Positions 48,277-63,061 of a stretch of DNA of 64,000 nucleotides are shown piece after piece. Numbering within the stretch: the stretch's first letter is position 1; each line of letters opens with the position of its first letter. The position numbers and the translations under genes were made by a program. Under the pieces are notes generated by a model, which saw only the letters and a list, made by a program, of their open reading frames with translations, ran no database searches and was not told the origin of the DNA. Origin of the DNA: Daphnia carinata (lineage: Eukaryota > Arthropoda > Branchiopoda > Diplostraca > Daphniidae); assembly GCF_022539665.2 (NCBI RefSeq), contig NC_081331.1:6544501-6608500 (forward strand). The letters run 5' to 3'.

Positions 48277-51200
48277 ATGACGGATGGGAACAGCTACAAT
48301 CATTCGTGGAAATTTCCATTTCTTCCTTGTATAATCGGTGCAACCTTCGGTTTCGTCCTTCTCATGGGGATTTCGACGTTATCGGATCATCGACTCCCAA
48401 CTCCAATTTCTATAAAAGATTCAAGTTTACACCCAGGAGTTTTCATTGGAGAACGAGCATACAAACATCTTGAGAGGTTGACGAGCATAGGGCCACGAGT
48501 TGCTGGAAGTTATGAAAATGAAATCAGAACAGTTGATCTGTTGATGCGAGAAATTGGTTTTATTAAACAATTTGCCAATCCAGTTCACAAAATCACAATG
48601 GAGGTTCAAAGACCTTCTGGTGTGATGACTCCTATGGCTAATGGGATTGATCATAACACAATCTACCATGCACTTGCAAATGTTGTAGTAAAAATTGAAG
48701 ATAAAAATTCCTCAGACGTAAATGCAGAAAGCTTGCTGGTGAACGCTCATTTTGACAGTGTCTTTGGAAGTCCAGGTTTTATTGTTACTACTGCAACATT
48801 GTAGAAAGTAGGCTGGTTCATGTTTGACTGGAATTATTCAGGTGTGAGTGACAATGGTGTAAGTGTTGCAGTGGCCCTTGAAGTATTGGAAGTACTTTCG
48901 CGCAGAAGCCAACCTACCCAACACCCAGTAATCTTTTTGTTTAACGGTGCTGAAGAGAAAGGCATGCTGGTAGAGTAACTTAAATCGATCTTTATTAGAA
49001 ATGTCATTGTTTTAAATTCACGTATTAGGGTGCACATGGATTCATCACCCAACATCCGTGGGCAAAGCAAATCGGAGCTTTCGTCAATCTAGACGCTTGT
49101 GGAGCAGGTGGCAGGGAAATTGTATTCCAGGCTGGTCCGGGCAATTCGTGGTTGATAAAGGTACAATCCAAAATATTCATTTTTCGGATACCACAGAAAA
49201 TATCTAACTCATATCATGTAAATTCAAAAGGCCTATGCTGCAGCTGCCCCATATCCCTTTGCAAATATTGTTGCTCAGGAAATCTTTGAGGCAAAATTGG
49301 TGCCATCTGATACTGATTTCAAAATATTCCGAGATTTTGGAAAAATTCCAGGTTGGGTTGCATTTATCAACAAAAAGTTTCATTTCAAAAATTTTGTTTT
49401 CAATCTCGTTTCTTTATTTAGGCCTCGACCTTGCGTATTTTAAGAACGGCTACGTCTACCACACGAAGTACGACGATATCCAACACGTGTCATTGAGTAC
49501 AGTTCAGCGTGCCGGAGACAATCTACTTGCTTTGGTTTCCAAGTTGGCTGATTCAGATTGGCCATCTATGCGGGATTCTGGAGAAATCATTATCTTTTTC
49601 GACTACCTCGGATTGTTCATGATAACTTTCTCCAATTTATCATGGCATCTTTTAAATATCACCTTAATCACTTTAGCATTTTATCAATCTATCGCCTGGG
49701 TCACCGTTCAGGATGGTAAATCATATTTTTTATGCATTTTTTCTAGTACTTTACTAAACATTTTTACATTTATTTTTATGCAGCCGATTCCCCGTCCGGC
49801 CAAATTGGAACTGTATGCAAGCAAGTCGTCTTTAGCTGTTTGACAGGTGTTTTCCAAATTTTGGGTGGATTTTTCGCTGCTTGGCTAGTAGTGGGTGTCA
49901 TAACATTGGCTGGATTCACCATGTCATGGTATAGTCGTCCCTACCTGCTAGTGGGGCTTTACGGGATGCCGGCTCTTGCGGTGGCGCTATTCATCTTCCT
50001 TCAAGTGTCAGCTGCGCAAGAACGAGCCCTCAAATCCACTTTCTTGGTTGAACGAGTTCAATTCGAAGGCGCAAAGCTAAATCTGACTTTGATCGTTCTC
50101 CTGACTTATATGTATGGTATTCGATCCAATGTGCTCTTACTTCTTTGGCTGTTCTCGGCTATTTTTGGCCGTTGGTTTTTGGACAAGGTGTATCAGCGGA
50201 AAACTATAGGTAATAATGGTAATCTCTCAACTGAATGTTAAAGGAAATTGATGGGAAAAAACTTTTAATTCGGTTGAAAGGTCAATAATCATTTTACTGT
50301 CTTGTCTATACGATAGATGGCGGTTGGCTCCTTCTACATTTTTTCTCGTTCGCCGTACCCATTTTACAAACCCTTTATCTCTCCGATAGCGTCGTAATTG
50401 ATTTAATTCTTCTTTTTCTCTAACCACATCCACCGAAGCTAATCAATTTTTATTTATTTATTTTTTTTTTTTACCTCACTCAATTTGTTACTAAAGATTG
50501 CACTTCTTGTACCGATTTCTGGTCGAAACGGTATTAATTCCAACCCTGATCTATTGGTGGCCATGGTGACGGTTGCCTTTGGATTGCTGATCGCAGCATT
50601 TCTCGTATGCTCTATTTCTATTCGAATTGATTCTTTTCATGTGAAACGGGAGCTTCCGGATGACCTAGACATCTTTTTTTTTTTTCGTTCTTGGCAGTTT
50701 CCCTTGGCGAGCTTAGTCCGCCATGCCCGCCGGATCTTGTTTCTACTGATGGCTGGCCATCTTCTTGTGGCTTTTGCAGTTACAATCACTCCTTTGGGTT
50801 TCCCTTACTCGGCCGGTCTGCTTGAAGTCAAACCTCAGAGAGTCCAAATTCTGGTAATGCTTTGACCTGAGAGTCCAAGTCCCGGAAGATTGACCGTAAA
50901 AATTTGAGAGAGCGATAGATTTTGAACCCGCTTTTTGGTTTATATCTCTGTTTTATTTCAGCACGTTGAGAGGACCTTTTACGAGTCAAACGGGTTGGTG
51001 CGCCGGCGGGAGTCGGGGTATTGGCTTTTCGGTTGGGATCACCATATTAAACCGGAATTGCTGGCGCCACTGGAGCTAAGAGAGGGCGTCACGCGTGTCG
51101 ACGAATCGCACTGTCACACCCTCCCGTACTGCGGTCTGCCTTATTACTTCCCTTATCTTAAAAGGATTCGGTAATGCACCATTTGACATGCAATCCAGCA

Positions 51201-52071
51201 AATGCATTAGAAAGCCGCCTATTTGAAAAAGAAAACATGTGTTTTTATCTTTCCTATTCGATGACAGATCTTCTTATTGGGCGCCGGCTCCACAACCATT
51301 AATTTACCATCCAACTCGAATCGAGTTGATTGATCTAAAGCTTACGGGCGTAGATAAACGGAGTCTAACGTTTACGTTGACGGGTGAGCATTTATTCTGC
51401 ACCGCAGCCTTGTCTAAGAATCCTTTTGCCGCCTAACGTTGAAATTCTACTTTTCTTTTACCTCCTCCATCAAACAGGGCCTGATCATATGACTTTGATG
51501 ATATGGCCCATCAGTGGAGTTAAACTGGTGGGTTGGTCGGCCAGCAAAGAGCTACCGCACGCGGATTCCTTTTACACGGAACGGCCGCTTTATTTTGTGA
51601 CTTACTTCTACGGCGTTCAACCCAATACGCCATACGAATTGACAGTCACATTAGAGGTTAGTTTTGTTTCTCATTTATTTATTTTTTGTGGCTATTTTTG
51701 GTTTTAAATATTTGACGGCCGAGGGTTTTGTAAGGGGGAAAAAAAAATCTAGTCGGTTCGTTAAGATGGTGTTAAAGTCGTAAATTGCCTTAACTAATGA
51801 TTCACTTTTTTTTGTTGTTTCTTCTTTCGTTTTGTGCGTGTGTGTGTTTGTATTCCGGCTTGCACCTTTCTTGTCTTGCTTCTATGGTGTGGTGATGACG
51901 CAGGTCCCACCCTCTTTGAGTGGGAAGCAAGTGCTGGAGATGGCGGTGACGAGCCACATCCTGCACGGCCACGAATCCGTAGCAAATGAATTTGCTAGCA
52001 CGTTGAAGAAGTTTCCGCCTTGGATGTACGCACACGGATGGACTGCCACCTACTCTCACTGGTCTTTTTAA
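48277..52071 (+). CDS. ERMP1: Endoplasmic reticulum metallopeptidase 1 (M28 family)
   Basis: Zinc exopeptidase of the ER membrane with a luminal M28 domain and a multi-pass C-terminal half. At least twelve exons join in frame. An N-terminal membrane anchor ([20 protein letters not shown]) precedes the peptidase domain. Metal-binding and catalytic residues are visible: His/Asp in [10 protein letters not shown], Asp in [10 protein letters not shown], Glu-Glu in [10 protein letters not shown], Asp in [12 protein letters not shown] and His in YVYHTKYDD. Family blocks follow: [47 protein letters not shown]. About nine hydrophobic segments follow, then a luminal C-terminal domain ([45 protein letters not shown]). 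The exon at about 50324-50395 is short ([20 protein letters not shown]) and joins in phase to I-A-L-L-V-P-I near 50498. Length (about 860 residues) fits the family. Confidence 0.93.
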
Positions 52072-53395
52072 AGGCAAAAAACAAGGAATTCATTTAGAAG
52101 TATACTTGTATAGACGCCGTGTCTGTGTCTACTAGGTCGAAGAGAGCGCCGCGCATCGGGCGTTGGTGTTCCTTTCTCCCATTTTTATTTGACCGTTTTC
52201 ACAAAAAAAAAAAAGAGAAATAAGGTGTTTATTATGAATTGATGATGCATGTGCTTTATGAGAAGAACCTGCTTTGGTGCGCCGAACATTCTTCTGCTGT
52301 TTGTGCCAAAAGTGTTTTGTGTGCTTGCGTGTCTGCAGTGTGTTAGGTGCTTAACCGTCATCACTTTCGCAGTCCAACTTATTATTTTTCCTCTACCTTT
52401 TTATTTTCCTTTCTTCTTTATTTTTTTTTTTCTTTTTTGTTATCTTGCTCCTAGTCTTCCATTACACACGTCAATTTGCCAGCAGACATCCCCCCTTGGT
52501 TTCGACCGGTTTCTTTTCTTTATTGTGGCTTTTCTTTTTTATTATTATTTTCTTAAAAAAAAAACATGTATTCCATTTGATTTGATTTTACCTTATTTTA
52601 GATTCAGAGTTCCTTTGTTTTTGTTTCTTGAGGGATTGGTATTTTGGTTATCCCTCTGCTTTGCGAAGGTTTCCCCGCGGCTTTCGGACTTTGGATCACG
52701 TGATGAAGATGGATTGACGGGAGCGAGTCATTGCGGTGCCTCGCCTTCACTTGCGTCAAAAGGTGCTCCGGAGAAAATGGGCGACTAGAAAATTCAAGCT
52801 TTTCTTGAAGAGCCGAGGCATTGATAAATAACCCCCTCCGCTGTTGTGGTTAAAGAATCCACCACACATAAAGGGACCCTAGCGTACACATGCATCCTTT
52901 CGTTTGTACGAGATCTTCCTCGCTTCAGCATCCAGCCGAGATAGAATTTTCATTCTGCGTTTCGTTCATTAAATAAGATTTTATTTTCTGAAAACAAGAA
53001 TCGTGTATGGCAGTGTTCAAATTTGACGTAGCAGCCTCCCTACGTGAAAATGCCAAATTCATATGACTGCCAACATCTCTCTATATCGGCCCCCCTATTG
53101 TGCATGATTTACTGTTAACCGTCACTCGTGAATCACTCGTTTGAAAAACCTTGATATCATTGGCGAATCCATCAAAACGAAAGAAAAAAGAAAAATCCTC
53201 ATGTGGCAAGTTCTAAAATAGAAGCACCATCCGGGTCGAGGCACTAGATGCTACCACGAGTCCCAAGAATAAAGCACAATTGTTATATACAAAAACATAT
53301 AGTTGTTCTTGGTGCGGGCATGCATGGTTCCTTCTTTGTAATAACGAACGCTCTCAGTTTGGAGTTGTGACATCATCGACGCATATATAATGAAC

Positions 53396-53421
53396 AGAGA
53401 GAAAGAAAGAAAGAAAGAAAA
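53396..53421 (+). repeat. GAAA-type microsatellite
   Basis: Four to five tandem GAAA units, followed by an A-run. Short simple repeat in non-coding sequence. Confidence 0.8.
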
Positions 53422-56400
53422 AAACGTGTTGTAGGTCGTCATCCCAGTTCTTAACGTACCTCCCCCCCAACCTTTCTTTTCTTTTGCCTTTGACAAGAAG
53501 AGATGATTCACCATCAAAGAGGTTAGTTACTTGCTGTAACGAATATATTTTTTCTACGCGTATCCTTGGCTTGTATGGAACAACAGCAGCATGAAAAAAG
53601 ACGACTCAGCATGCGTTCGAATTAACCCGCGTTATGTGTGATTAGATTTATCCGTTTGCTTGCTGTACAGCTGTGAGTTTTCAGCTGGATTCCGACTCCT
53701 TTTCATGCAGAAGTCAAACAAAGAGAAAGATGAAAAAAGAAAAAAAAAGTTGGAAGAAGATTGAGCGGCCTGTGCATTCAGTACGTGATGATGTGTGGCC
53801 ACCTCTTGGATCACGTCACCAGAGAAACACTAGCCGATTCAAACCACCCATAAATGTAATACACGTTATTTTGCTTTTTTGCTTTTTACTTGGCTTGTTG
53901 ATTCGTTTTAACTGCACTCGCATCACCCACAGCACATAGACAACGATACATGCTCATTTATGGCGTTGAGGCTGCACAGCTCGAGGCTAAGGGTAGAGCT
54001 GGCGCCCTCTTTGCCATCATATATGCAAAACTAACCAAAAGAGCCCCTCCTTTATTTTCACGACTTTTAAATGAAATGGTATTTTATTTGTATATTTTTC
54101 TAATTTAGCCTTTTTTTTAATTTTTTTTCCCTTTCCTTCAGGAAAAGAGAATGCCCATTGGCGTTTGTAAATGATACACAATTGGATTGCTTTACACGTC
54201 AAAGCACGCGTCAGTTATTCAGCAGTTAATTATTATTATTACTTGATTCAAAACGGTGAACGGCTTGCGCAATGAAGAAGATCTGAAAATATGATTAATT
54301 TAACACAGCTACAGGCATGTGTTACGCTAATGCACTTGCTAAACTGGGATCCTCAACTTGATCATTGGACTGAGCAGTGCCCAAACAACGGGTATAAAAA
54401 CAAGAAATAAAAAGAAAATATACATCCAGTGGCCGATTAGAAAATTTTCTATTTTTTCTTTTTAAACTTCCAAAGAACAGGACGTACATGGATCGTGATT
54501 GGGGACGTCTCGCTGCTATTGGCCATTGGCAATCCTCCGCCTCGAGTAGGATGACTGCATCAGCGATAGGAGAAACGATTTATTCGTCACGGCAGCCCGA
54601 AACGTGCAAAAAGGTTGGCCTCTTTCATTTGTTTTGCTTTTGACTGCAACGCCTTTGTCAGCCAAAGTAATCTTGGAGGATATTCCTCTTCTTTGGGCAA
54701 GGACGGCCGCAAATCTCATTTTTCATATGGTTAATGCCCAGGCAACACTGCTGCATGACGAATGGACAAGCTTCCATAGACATAACTCTGTTCACGATGA
54801 TGCAGCTCCAGCAAACACTACAGCTGGAATTTGACGCTGTTGCTGGCAATGTTTATCCCAACGATCGATTATGAATGGATGCGACGATCTAAGAATTTCT
54901 CTTTCTGTTTTCCAACGGCGAGGAAAGTCTTTTTTTTTTTCCCAGTAGAATAACGATATGCACCGACACTACAACATTAGAGAATCCTCCAACGTGATTT
55001 GCTGCACTGATTGAATGCCGTGACAGCATCGACGTTCTTTGTTGATTATCGGTGGTTGATGATCGTCCAAGACCCGTTTTCAATGCGTTGAACATGGCGA
55101 CCTAATGGCTCCTCCGCCTAATACGTCTGCTGTGGATGAATCGGTCGTAGATGGTCAAGGAACTACAAATGTGCGGCATGACCTTCTTGAGAAGGGAAAA
55201 GGAAATTCAGCATTCAAATTATCGATATTACGTTTGACTGCATAATAACCGGGTGATTATCATTCATAATTTTCCACCTAGACTTGGGGGTGGGCAATGT
55301 GTTACACGACCTCAGCCTCGAACGGAGCAGCGTAGTTTGAGTGATGATGATGATGATGGCTGGCTGTACGGTGAAAGAAAGAATTGCTTAAAAAAAAAAA
55401 AGAATGAAGAAAAGAAAACAGACGATGTTGTGAGTGAGAGGGGGAGGTCGCTAACAGGAAACTGATATCACGGCAACGTCGAAAAGGGAGAAGCTAAAAG
55501 GTTCGAAAAGAAAAAGAAAAACACGTTTGAAAAGAAAATGAATCGACGTATCACGTTTCTTCGGCCATGTTGCATAGCGAGAGAAATAAGCCAAAGGCAC
55601 CCGCCCAATTTTGCCATTGCGGTTGCTGGCCAAAAAGCAACGGCCATACACACACATGAGGTCCCAGGAGTGCCAGCCGGCAGAATTGTTGACTTTTTTT
55701 TCAGGGCGTGTAAAGCTATAGGCGGTACTCCAACATCCACCATTAAATGAGGCGGTGAATCAACTAAACAAAAAAGAGAAAAAAAATTACAACAACACAG
55801 TGTGGTACGGCACGGCACGGCAAAATCGAGACATTGCCCAGCTGGGCTCCGCTGAATGCGAACTTCCGATCCTTCCTCACAGCGGGGTAAGGGAAAAGGC
55901 AACACTGAAAACTATTTGTTGTTACGTGCCTGAGTACAGTTTACCTGCCTTTTTTTTTTTTTTTTGGTTACAATAAGCTCACTCTGTCCATCGTCGTCGT
56001 CTAGGGCGGCCGGCGCAGCAGCGTGTGGAATGTTGTTGGGTAGACCCAACAAAACAAAACGAATGAAAAAAAAGGATGGCGTCATCGCACGGCTCATCAT
56101 GTCAGAACATAGCGATGCGAATCGCGAATCGTTCATTGACATCACGCCCGGCCAGCCCCGAAGGCCGGCAGAAGAGAGGAAGAGAGAGAGATGAAAAATA
56201 AGCGAAAAGATGGAGGAGGAGGAAGGTTCAGGTACGCATGGAATGAATTCAACACCAACAGAAGACGAGAGGACCAGAGATTGAGTGTCGCAACGGAGAC
56301 AAAGACTTCGTTAATCAACGAGTCAAACGGGCGGATGCGCGTACACAAGAATATGGTAGACGAACGAGGAAGGATTATGATGTAGCATCCGCCCACCTCG

Positions 56401-59400
56401 AGGAAAAAAAAACAGAAACAGTCATCAGTGAAACGCTAGAAAATGAATAAAAACGAAGCAAAAAGAGAAACAAGGAAAAGAATGGAAAGAGGAAAAAGCC
56501 GAAAAGAACAAAGAAAGAAAAAAACATAAGGTGGATACAAAAAAAAATTATGTGGACGACAGCGGGGTATTATGAAGTCATAGGGAGTTCACGTTGGCAC
56601 GATGTAACACAGCTACACTCGGATTAGCACGTCAGCTATGCCGACATCTTGCCTTCGCGCGAAACCCTCCATCAGTCACGCGGCTTCGTTGCATCGGTCG
56701 CACACATCCTGCAGGTACGGAATCGATCGCAGTTAAACAACAGTCGATGCGGAGCAATAAAAATTCAAGCGCCATGGAAATCGCCGGTGTAATGGCTACG
56801 ACACACCAACTCACGCTCAACGTTCAATTCGTAACAGCATTCGTGAGTGAGCGGGCAAAGGAAGAAGTAAATAAAAAAAAATATATAGGTAAACGATGAC
56901 CAGAAAAGGTAAGAATCAAAAGCAATCGAAAAGAAAAAGAGCAGGGAGTGTAGACGGAAAGAAAATAAATAAGCCAGGCCCAACTTGGAAAAGGTGGGTT
57001 TCGCTCTTTTTCTCCTTTGAGTCACGGATGAAGTTCGAGTCACGCGCTCGCACGCGCCCCTCATATAGATAAAAATACAGATACAGTACACACTTTTGCT
57101 GTCTATGTATGTAGACTTCTATAAACTCCTTGCGGCACTTAGAATGAGGGAGTCTGTAAAAAAAAAAAACAAGAAGAAGATAGGAAAAAAAGAGGGACGA
57201 AAGGCGTTGGAGGTCGGTATGGACGCAACCGAACAGGACGGAGACGAAATCAAGACTAAAGCCGCTTCCCGGCTCCACGCGTGGGTTATCCTCTCTCTCT
57301 CGCCCTTTTTCTTATTCCCTCACCCAACTGCTCTGTTCCTGGTCCCAGGTGGTACTGGGCGTTTCACTCTTTCAACCAAAAAAAAAAAATGTACAACCTG
57401 AACCTGGGAACTACACACACACACACACCTATTCATGCATTTGAAACTTGTGCAAGTGAAACATAAAAATGAAATAAAAAATCACGCTGCCTTTTAGCTG
57501 TAGGCATAACCGGAGTAATCAACAAAGGGGTGGCTGGGTGGATTTAAACAGGAGTCTCGGGACCCTTGATGTGAAAGATAAGGATATCGCTGGAGGATCT
57601 TCTGCTTCAGAGAATAGTGACTGAAGGAAAAATGAGTTATACACGAAGAAGCCAAGTGTTATTCCGAAAAGCGTAAGGTGATAAGCTTTTTCTTTTCGGC
57701 TACGCGAGAAAATTTAGACGGAAACTTAAAAGGTGTGTGCGTGAGATTACCGATGAAGACGCAAGATGGCCAGTCGACTGTGAAAGGCGAAAAAAAAAAG
57801 ACGCAAAAGGAAAAATACACAAATAAAATATGTGACGTGATGCGTTTTAGAAGGTGAGGCAGCATCCAAGGAGTACAGGGTTGGGCAGATGAGCAAGAGT
57901 GGCCGCCGAGCGGTAGTGACGAGTGATCACGTCACGTCTTTAACAAAACGGATGACAACCGATGCCAACATGCCGTGGGGTTGGTCTCTATATTCACCCA
58001 ACCCACCCTTTTCTCGTAACTACCCACGCCTATATTTTCCCATTTTTCTTCTTTTGATTTGCCGGATCTAGAAGTGGGAATGTTTTCTAATTTTTTTTTT
58101 TTTTTTTTGTTTTCTCCTTTCTTTTTTTAAGGAAACAATTTCTGGTTGTCGGCAGGGGGAGAGAGAGAGCGCCTTCCTCCGCAGAATCCGCGCCGCCGAC
58201 ACGTTGCATGTATAGAATGTATACACACCATGCGCGTCTATATACATTCACGGCTTTACCTCCCACGAGTTCCGAGACGCGAAGAGGGGTTGGTTCGTTT
58301 TCTCATAAATAAATAATTACCATAGCTGGGGATTCAGACGTGTTTTGGTGGATGGATGTATACACCTCTGGCTAGCGGACCTGTAAAAAAATAGCTGTCT
58401 CGATTGATGCCTCGGTTAAAGCAGCTGCTCACGGGGGTTGAAAATCAACAGTCACAACGAATATTGATCAGGTTCCGAAGATCTGAATAAATGAAAAACA
58501 TACATAGATCGGCGTAAAAATGTTGTACTTGTGCTTCTACAATTCTCGAAAGTATGTAGACATCATTTTGGTGTGGATGCGCGGACGGAGTTGCATTTGG
58601 GTGGGTGGTTTAGGTGATGTGGAGTCTTTGCCCCGCGCGTGTGCACGTAAAAATCGAATGACTATTAAACAAAAGAAAAAAATCGAAGGACATGGAGAGA
58701 ATGAGTTGACATTATGATGAATGGGGAGTTGAGATCTTATCTTTTACTATTCACCGAACGCATCGTGATTCAAACGCGTGCTGATGACGTAGCCAAAATA
58801 TGTTTTTTCTTCGAGGTCTTTCTCCCGAATGGCTTTTTCTTAAATACCAACACATATGACGGGCCAATATACACCCGCTGCTTTTCCAGCTGTATAAGGA
58901 GGCAACAGGAATATTAGAAAACCTAAAGGTAAGAGACAAGGTATAGGATCGATCTTGCTTTACAATATCCAAACAGTTTCTTATGTTGTTTAAGTTGCAC
59001 AAGAGAGCCCATCTCTCGTCAGAAACATGGTAAGGCTCTCTGGTCCAGTCAAGAAGTTAACGTCTATCTGGAAGTTTTTATTACTGTTTGACTGTTTGTT
59101 TTTTTTTAAACCAGCAGTGTGGGCTATTCGCATGAAGAACGGTGAAAGGAAACAAATAGATACAGCGGAACAATTATTATTCCGAACTATAGGAACTGTG
59201 GAATGAAAAAGTCATTTGGTAAAAGATAATGAATAAACGAACTTATTCGATATCTAATTTTCCTTAATGGGTTTCCTCCCCCGGTGGAGGTGATTACGAG
59301 AGAGGTTTGTTGAGAGTTCCTTCGGTACACTAGCCGTGTGTGTGTTCTTCCTATGTGACACCTGTTTTGTATTTGTCCCCCTTTTTTTTCGATTGGGTGT

Positions 59401-59682
59401 GTGCTTTCAATTACATCCGGCCCGGCTGCTCTCGCCACGGAGTCATTTAAACAACAAAAAAAAAAAAAATAAAATAAAATAAGAGATAATAATAATTAAA
59501 AAAAAAACGAAACGATCCCTGACGCCCGGAGGAGAATTCAATCGGTCAATGTTATTTCGATGTTTCCAGCCATGAATACTTTTATTCTTCTCCGTTTCAT
59601 TTGTTTGTATTTTTTCTACTCCACATGAAGCCTCTCTTTGACTATTTTATTTATTTTTTATTTTTACCCTATTCCTTTCTTC

Positions 59683-59684
<2 letters not shown>

Positions 59685-59722
<38 letters not shown>

Positions 59723-59733
59723 ACACACACACA
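59685..59733 (+). repeat. (AC)n dinucleotide microsatellite
   Basis: About 24 AC units over 49 nt with one interruption (AT at about 59718). It produces a spurious histidine-threonine open frame at 59638-59835. Confidence 0.95.
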
Positions 59734-61185
59734 GCGAAGCTGATGTGCTTTCAGAAACAGGAAAAGATCCATCGCCGTAGAAATGGCGGGAACAAAAGGC
59801 GGACCTTTTCCGTCACGCTGGCGAGTGGGGTGTGACGTGCGTATTTTGTTTTATATTATTTTAATTTTTTTTTTTTCAGTCTCTCCCTCCTTTTTCTCTT
59901 TCTACTACAACTAATTTATTCGCCGACTGTAGCTGACGAGATGGAAGAAAGGTGGGGGCAAAATGGGCGGGTCTCCAACTGCACGACCATAGCTTGTAGC
60001 GTGTTATCAATACTAGACGGAGAGGCCGTCCATCAACTCTCACGACAGTCGATCGACAGGCGCAGACTACCTGGCACACACTGCCACAAGAGAGTAGGTG
60101 GCGGGTTGGGGTGTGTACGCGATGAACGCGTGCCTCTTTTGTTTTTTAAGCCTCTGGAGGGTCTACAACCCGGACTACCGATTTCCCGACAAATAAGGAA
60201 TCGACACTGGTCACAAACGGCGATTTAATACGCAACGCCGCAGGTGTCAATCGAAGTTGATGAGAAATATGTGTGTACATCACAGTTCCAATATTTAAAG
60301 GAAAACAAAATTGTAGGAAAACGAAAGTCACCCCCCACTCTGCCAACACCAATTCCGGATGAGTACACTCGACGACGAAACTCAACGGTAAACAATGGGG
60401 GGGGGATGGACCTGTGTGCACGCTTACTTTTGGGGCGAGGTCTCGCAATATTGTCGATGACACATTGCCAAGAGTAGGCCAATATTGACACGACCACTAG
60501 ATACTCTCCTTCCTGGTGGAACTTTTCTCCGCGCCTTTAGACGCTCTGTAGCCATAGAACATTCCACAATGGAAACGGTCTCTGTTTCGTTTTTCTCCCT
60601 CTTCAAGCCCATTTTTTTTATGCATCGAACGGGAGAAAAGAGTCATTGAGCTATACTAACAAAAAAGTTCAACAAAAGATACCGGTATGGCGTGCCGGGA
60701 CACCCCACGCTGTTTTGTTAGTCCTCTATTTTCTCTTTTTATCCCATCCTCGTTTCTCTTTTGAATACCTTCGATAACAAAACAGGCAGAGACTATTATT
60801 TTCTTTCTCGGCATGTCGAATATCCAAACTCTTCATGAACGAGTTAGTTCCCGATTTTTTTTTTGTCATTTTGTAACAAGAACAGACTAAAGGGGATATC
60901 CATGCGTTCAGGAAAAGACAGACGCGATTTGTCATCATAATTTCTAAACAAATTTGAAAGGGAATGACGTGCAATTCTGGTCAGTCGCCATTCTGTCACT
61001 TTCTGATATTGAAAAACAAGCCATCTGACGTTTTTATCCTAACTGTTAACCTGGCAAGACACTTTGGCCAAAGGTACCATAACGGGGACAGAAAGAAAAT
61101 GATTGACAAAAGAAGATTGTAAATAGTCACGCTTATCTCCGTGTTAATTTGAACAGAGCAAACGAGGCAATTCAAAATAGAGAGA

Positions 61186-63061
<1,876 letters not shown>

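Larger units (their letters stand above)
52072..61185. other. Long region without a supportable gene
   Basis: Nine kilobases after ERMP1. The first 900 nt are pyrimidine-rich and probably ERMP1 3' UTR; the 179-codon frame at 52249-52788 is mostly poly-F/L from T-runs. From about 55200 to 57900 the plus strand is strikingly purine-rich (long AAAAGAAAGA-type stretches), which creates many K/R-rich or, in reverse, F/L-rich open frames (55468-55905 minus is the longest). None matches a family. A 57-codon frame at 54488-54661 (MDRDWGRLAAIGHWQSSASS) is more balanced in composition but is unrecognised. The region could hold a long intron or distal promoter of a gene not visible here. Confidence 0.4.

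Noticed and set aside
52249-52788. 179-codon plus-strand ORF after ERMP1
   Set aside because: Composition is dominated by F and L from T-runs, there is no family content, and its position fits a 3' UTR.
55468-55905. 145-codon minus-strand ORF
   Set aside because: It is the reverse of a purine-rich tract, rich in F, S and C, with no family match.
59638-59835. ORF with a long His-Thr repeat
   Set aside because: It is a translation of an (AC)n microsatellite.
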